NCBI GenBank assembly: GCA_005777205.1
Contig: SXNB01000209.1
Span: 1 to 7,056, forward strand
Reading direction: 5' to 3'
DNA from: Burkholderiales bacterium
GTDB lineage: Bacteria; Pseudomonadota; Gammaproteobacteria; Burkholderiales; SG8-39
Length of the DNA stretch: 7,056 nt
Below are positions 6,162 through 7,056 of this stretch, one piece after another. Both the position numbers and the translations under genes were made by a program. Positions within the stretch are counted from its first letter, which is position 1; each line of letters starts with the position of its first letter. The notes below the pieces were generated by a model, which worked only from the letters and a program-made list of their open reading frames with translations, was not told where the DNA came from and searched no databases.

Positions 6162-6818
6162 TCAGGCCGGGGGCCGGAGCGCGCGGTCGGCCAGCAGTGC
6201 GAAACTGGCGCCCGCCAACTGCGCGAGGACGAAAGGCACAACGTCCTCCGGGCGGATGCCAGCGATCGTCGTCGTCAGGGCGCGCGCCAGCTTCTCAGCT
6301 GGATTGGCGACCGAGGTGGAGGCGGTGACCCAGTACGCCGCGGTGATGTACCCGCCCACCGCGAACGGCGCCGCCCAGGGCTGCGCCTTTTCGCAGGACA
6401 ACACGACGAACAGCAGGCCGAAGCTGGCGACGACCTCGCTCCACCATTGCGCCGGCCCGCTGCGCAGCTTGTCGCCGGCCTGCAGCAGCGGCAATTCAAA
6501 CATCGCGTGCGCGGCGAGCACGCCCAGCACGGCGCCCGCGACCTGTGCGGCGAGGTATGCAGCGATATAGGCGCGCGGCGCGTCTCCCCGCAGCACGAGC
6601 GCGACGGTCACGATCGGATTGAAGTGAGCGCCACTGCGCGGGCCGAAGGCGATGATGAGCGCCACCAGCGCGGCGCCGGTGGCGAGGGCGTTGGCGAGCA
6701 GCGCAATCGCGACGTTGCCGCCGGCGAGGCGCTCGCCCATAATCCCCGAGCCGACCACCGCGGCCAGCAACAAGGCGGTGCCGAGGCCCTCGGCCGCCGC
6801 CCTGCGCGCGAGGCTCAT
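6162..6818 (-). CDS. MIP/aquaporin-family channel, probable arsenite-linked (AqpS-like)
   Basis: This membrane channel has 218 residues and about six helices in the two-fold aquaporin arrangement. The first half carries AEGLGTALLLAAVVGSGIMG (9-28) and the first pore loop SGAHFNPIVT (62-71). The second half carries FAVGGYITAAYWVTA (152-166) and the second loop STSVANPAEKLARA (167-180). Two pore deviations are visible: the first NPA reads NPI, and the residue after the second NPA, an Arg in water and glycerol channels, is Glu175. The gene overlaps arsC by four bases (ATGA). That pairing is known from arsenic operons such as that of Sinorhizobium meliloti, where AqpS releases the arsenite made by ArsC, so the same role is inferred here. 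The family assignment is firm; the substrate is inferred only from arsC linkage, and transport of other small neutral solutes is possible. Confidence 0.92.
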   Translation of the reverse strand: MSLARRAAAEGLGTALLLAAVVGSGIMGERLAGGNVAIALLANALATGAALVALIIAFGPRSGAHFNPIVTVALVLRGDAPRAYIAAYLAAQVAGAVLGVLAAHAMFELPLLQAGDKLRSGPAQWWSEVVASFGLLFVVLSCEKAQPWAAPFAVGGYITAAYWVTASTSVANPAEKLARALTTTIAGIRPEDVVPFVLAQLAGASFALLADRALRPPA

Positions 6819-7056
6819 GGCACCAACGTTTCCTGGCCGGTGCGGCCGACGTCCTGCAGCCGCTGCTGCAGCTCTAGGCGGTCCAGCTTCTCCAGCGGCA
6901 GGTTGAGGAACAGGTTAATGCGCGTGCTGAGGGCGGAGAACGCGAGCATGAACGCCCTTTGCCGCTCCTCGAGCGATCCTTCCGCTGCCGCCGGATCGTC
7001 AACGCCCCAATGCGCGCTCACCGGCTGGCCGGGCCAGAGCGGGCAGGCTTCGCCGG
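6815..7056 (-). CDS. arsC: Arsenate reductase ArsC, low-molecular-weight phosphatase type, C-terminal part (5' end outside window)
   Basis: This cytosolic enzyme reduces arsenate to arsenite for export. About 80 C-terminal residues are present and the frame runs open to the window edge. The visible part begins GEACPLWPGQPVSAHWG, followed by DDPAAAEG, a helical segment, and RINLFLNLPLEKLD. These match the C-terminal half of phosphatase-fold ArsC proteins, in which a CPxWPG.P..AHWG stretch containing a Cys follows the redox region. The N-terminal CxxxR active-site loop would lie upstream of the window, so catalytic competence cannot be judged. The GTG at 7021 is an internal Val codon, not a start. 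The stop overlaps the channel gene start as ATGA, so the two are translationally coupled. An arsR regulator or other ars genes would be expected upstream but are not visible. Confidence 0.92.
   Translation of the reverse strand, partial: GEACPLWPGQPVSAHWGVDDPAAAEGSLEERQRAFMLAFSALSTRINLFLNLPLEKLDRLELQQRLQDVGRTGQETLVP

Noticed and set aside
5236..6570. Long plus-strand open frame (444 codons) opposite the E1 alpha and channel genes
   Set aside because: It is antisense to two genes with clear family motifs, and its translation is Arg/Ala/His-rich with no recognisable domain; such frames are expected in GC-rich DNA.
6815..7021. Separate small protein starting at the GTG at 7021
   Set aside because: The frame continues open upstream to the window edge and encodes the contiguous ArsC signature CPLWPGQP, so this is the C-terminus of arsC and not a small gene.
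1..7056. CRISPR arrays, tRNA/rRNA genes, insertion sequences, attachment sites
   Set aside because: The window is almost fully coding, with the largest gap 41 bases; no direct-repeat array, transposase or structured RNA is visible.

Overview
All nine genes in this window lie on the minus strand and are packed head to tail. Gaps are 41 bases or less, and several ends overlap (ATGA or GTGA junctions and one 13-base overlap). The DNA is GC-rich with strongly G/C-biased third positions. The gene content (tripartite TRAP transporter, AcoA/AcoB-like E1 subunits, phosphatase-type arsC with an adjacent aquaporin, tpiA with a proteobacterial N-terminus) suggests a proteobacterium, probably a betaproteobacterium. 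That assignment is inference from gene style, not from a marker gene.

In transcription order (high to low coordinates), the first part is the 3' end of an arsenate reductase (arsC, 6815-7056, cut by the window edge). It overlaps by ATGA a MIP/aquaporin-family channel (6162-6818), a pair typical of arsenic-resistance operons in which arsenite leaves through the channel. Twenty bases further on begins a metabolic module. It has the alpha (5128-6141) and beta (4190-5140) subunits of a thiamine-diphosphate E1 dehydrogenase resembling the acetoin/pyruvate dehydrogenase family. These are followed by a complete TRAP transporter: binding protein DctP (3148-4179), small permease DctQ (2639-3142) and large permease DctM (1348-2616). 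The module ends with a 266-residue protein that I cannot name (551-1351). The last gene is the 5' two thirds of triosephosphate isomerase (tpiA, 1-509), a housekeeping gene.

The likely logic is that DctPQM imports an organic acid and the E1 pair decarboxylates it or a product derived from it. No lipoyl E2 or E3 gene is in the window, so the acceptor is unknown.

The most unusual item is the unnamed protein. It is an internal tandem duplication: each half of about 115-120 residues carries the same GSHG, NDAGLG, VDC, SARIGDG and SHxN motifs at a constant spacing. It is translationally coupled to dctM and looks like an enzyme or binding protein dedicated to the transported substrate.
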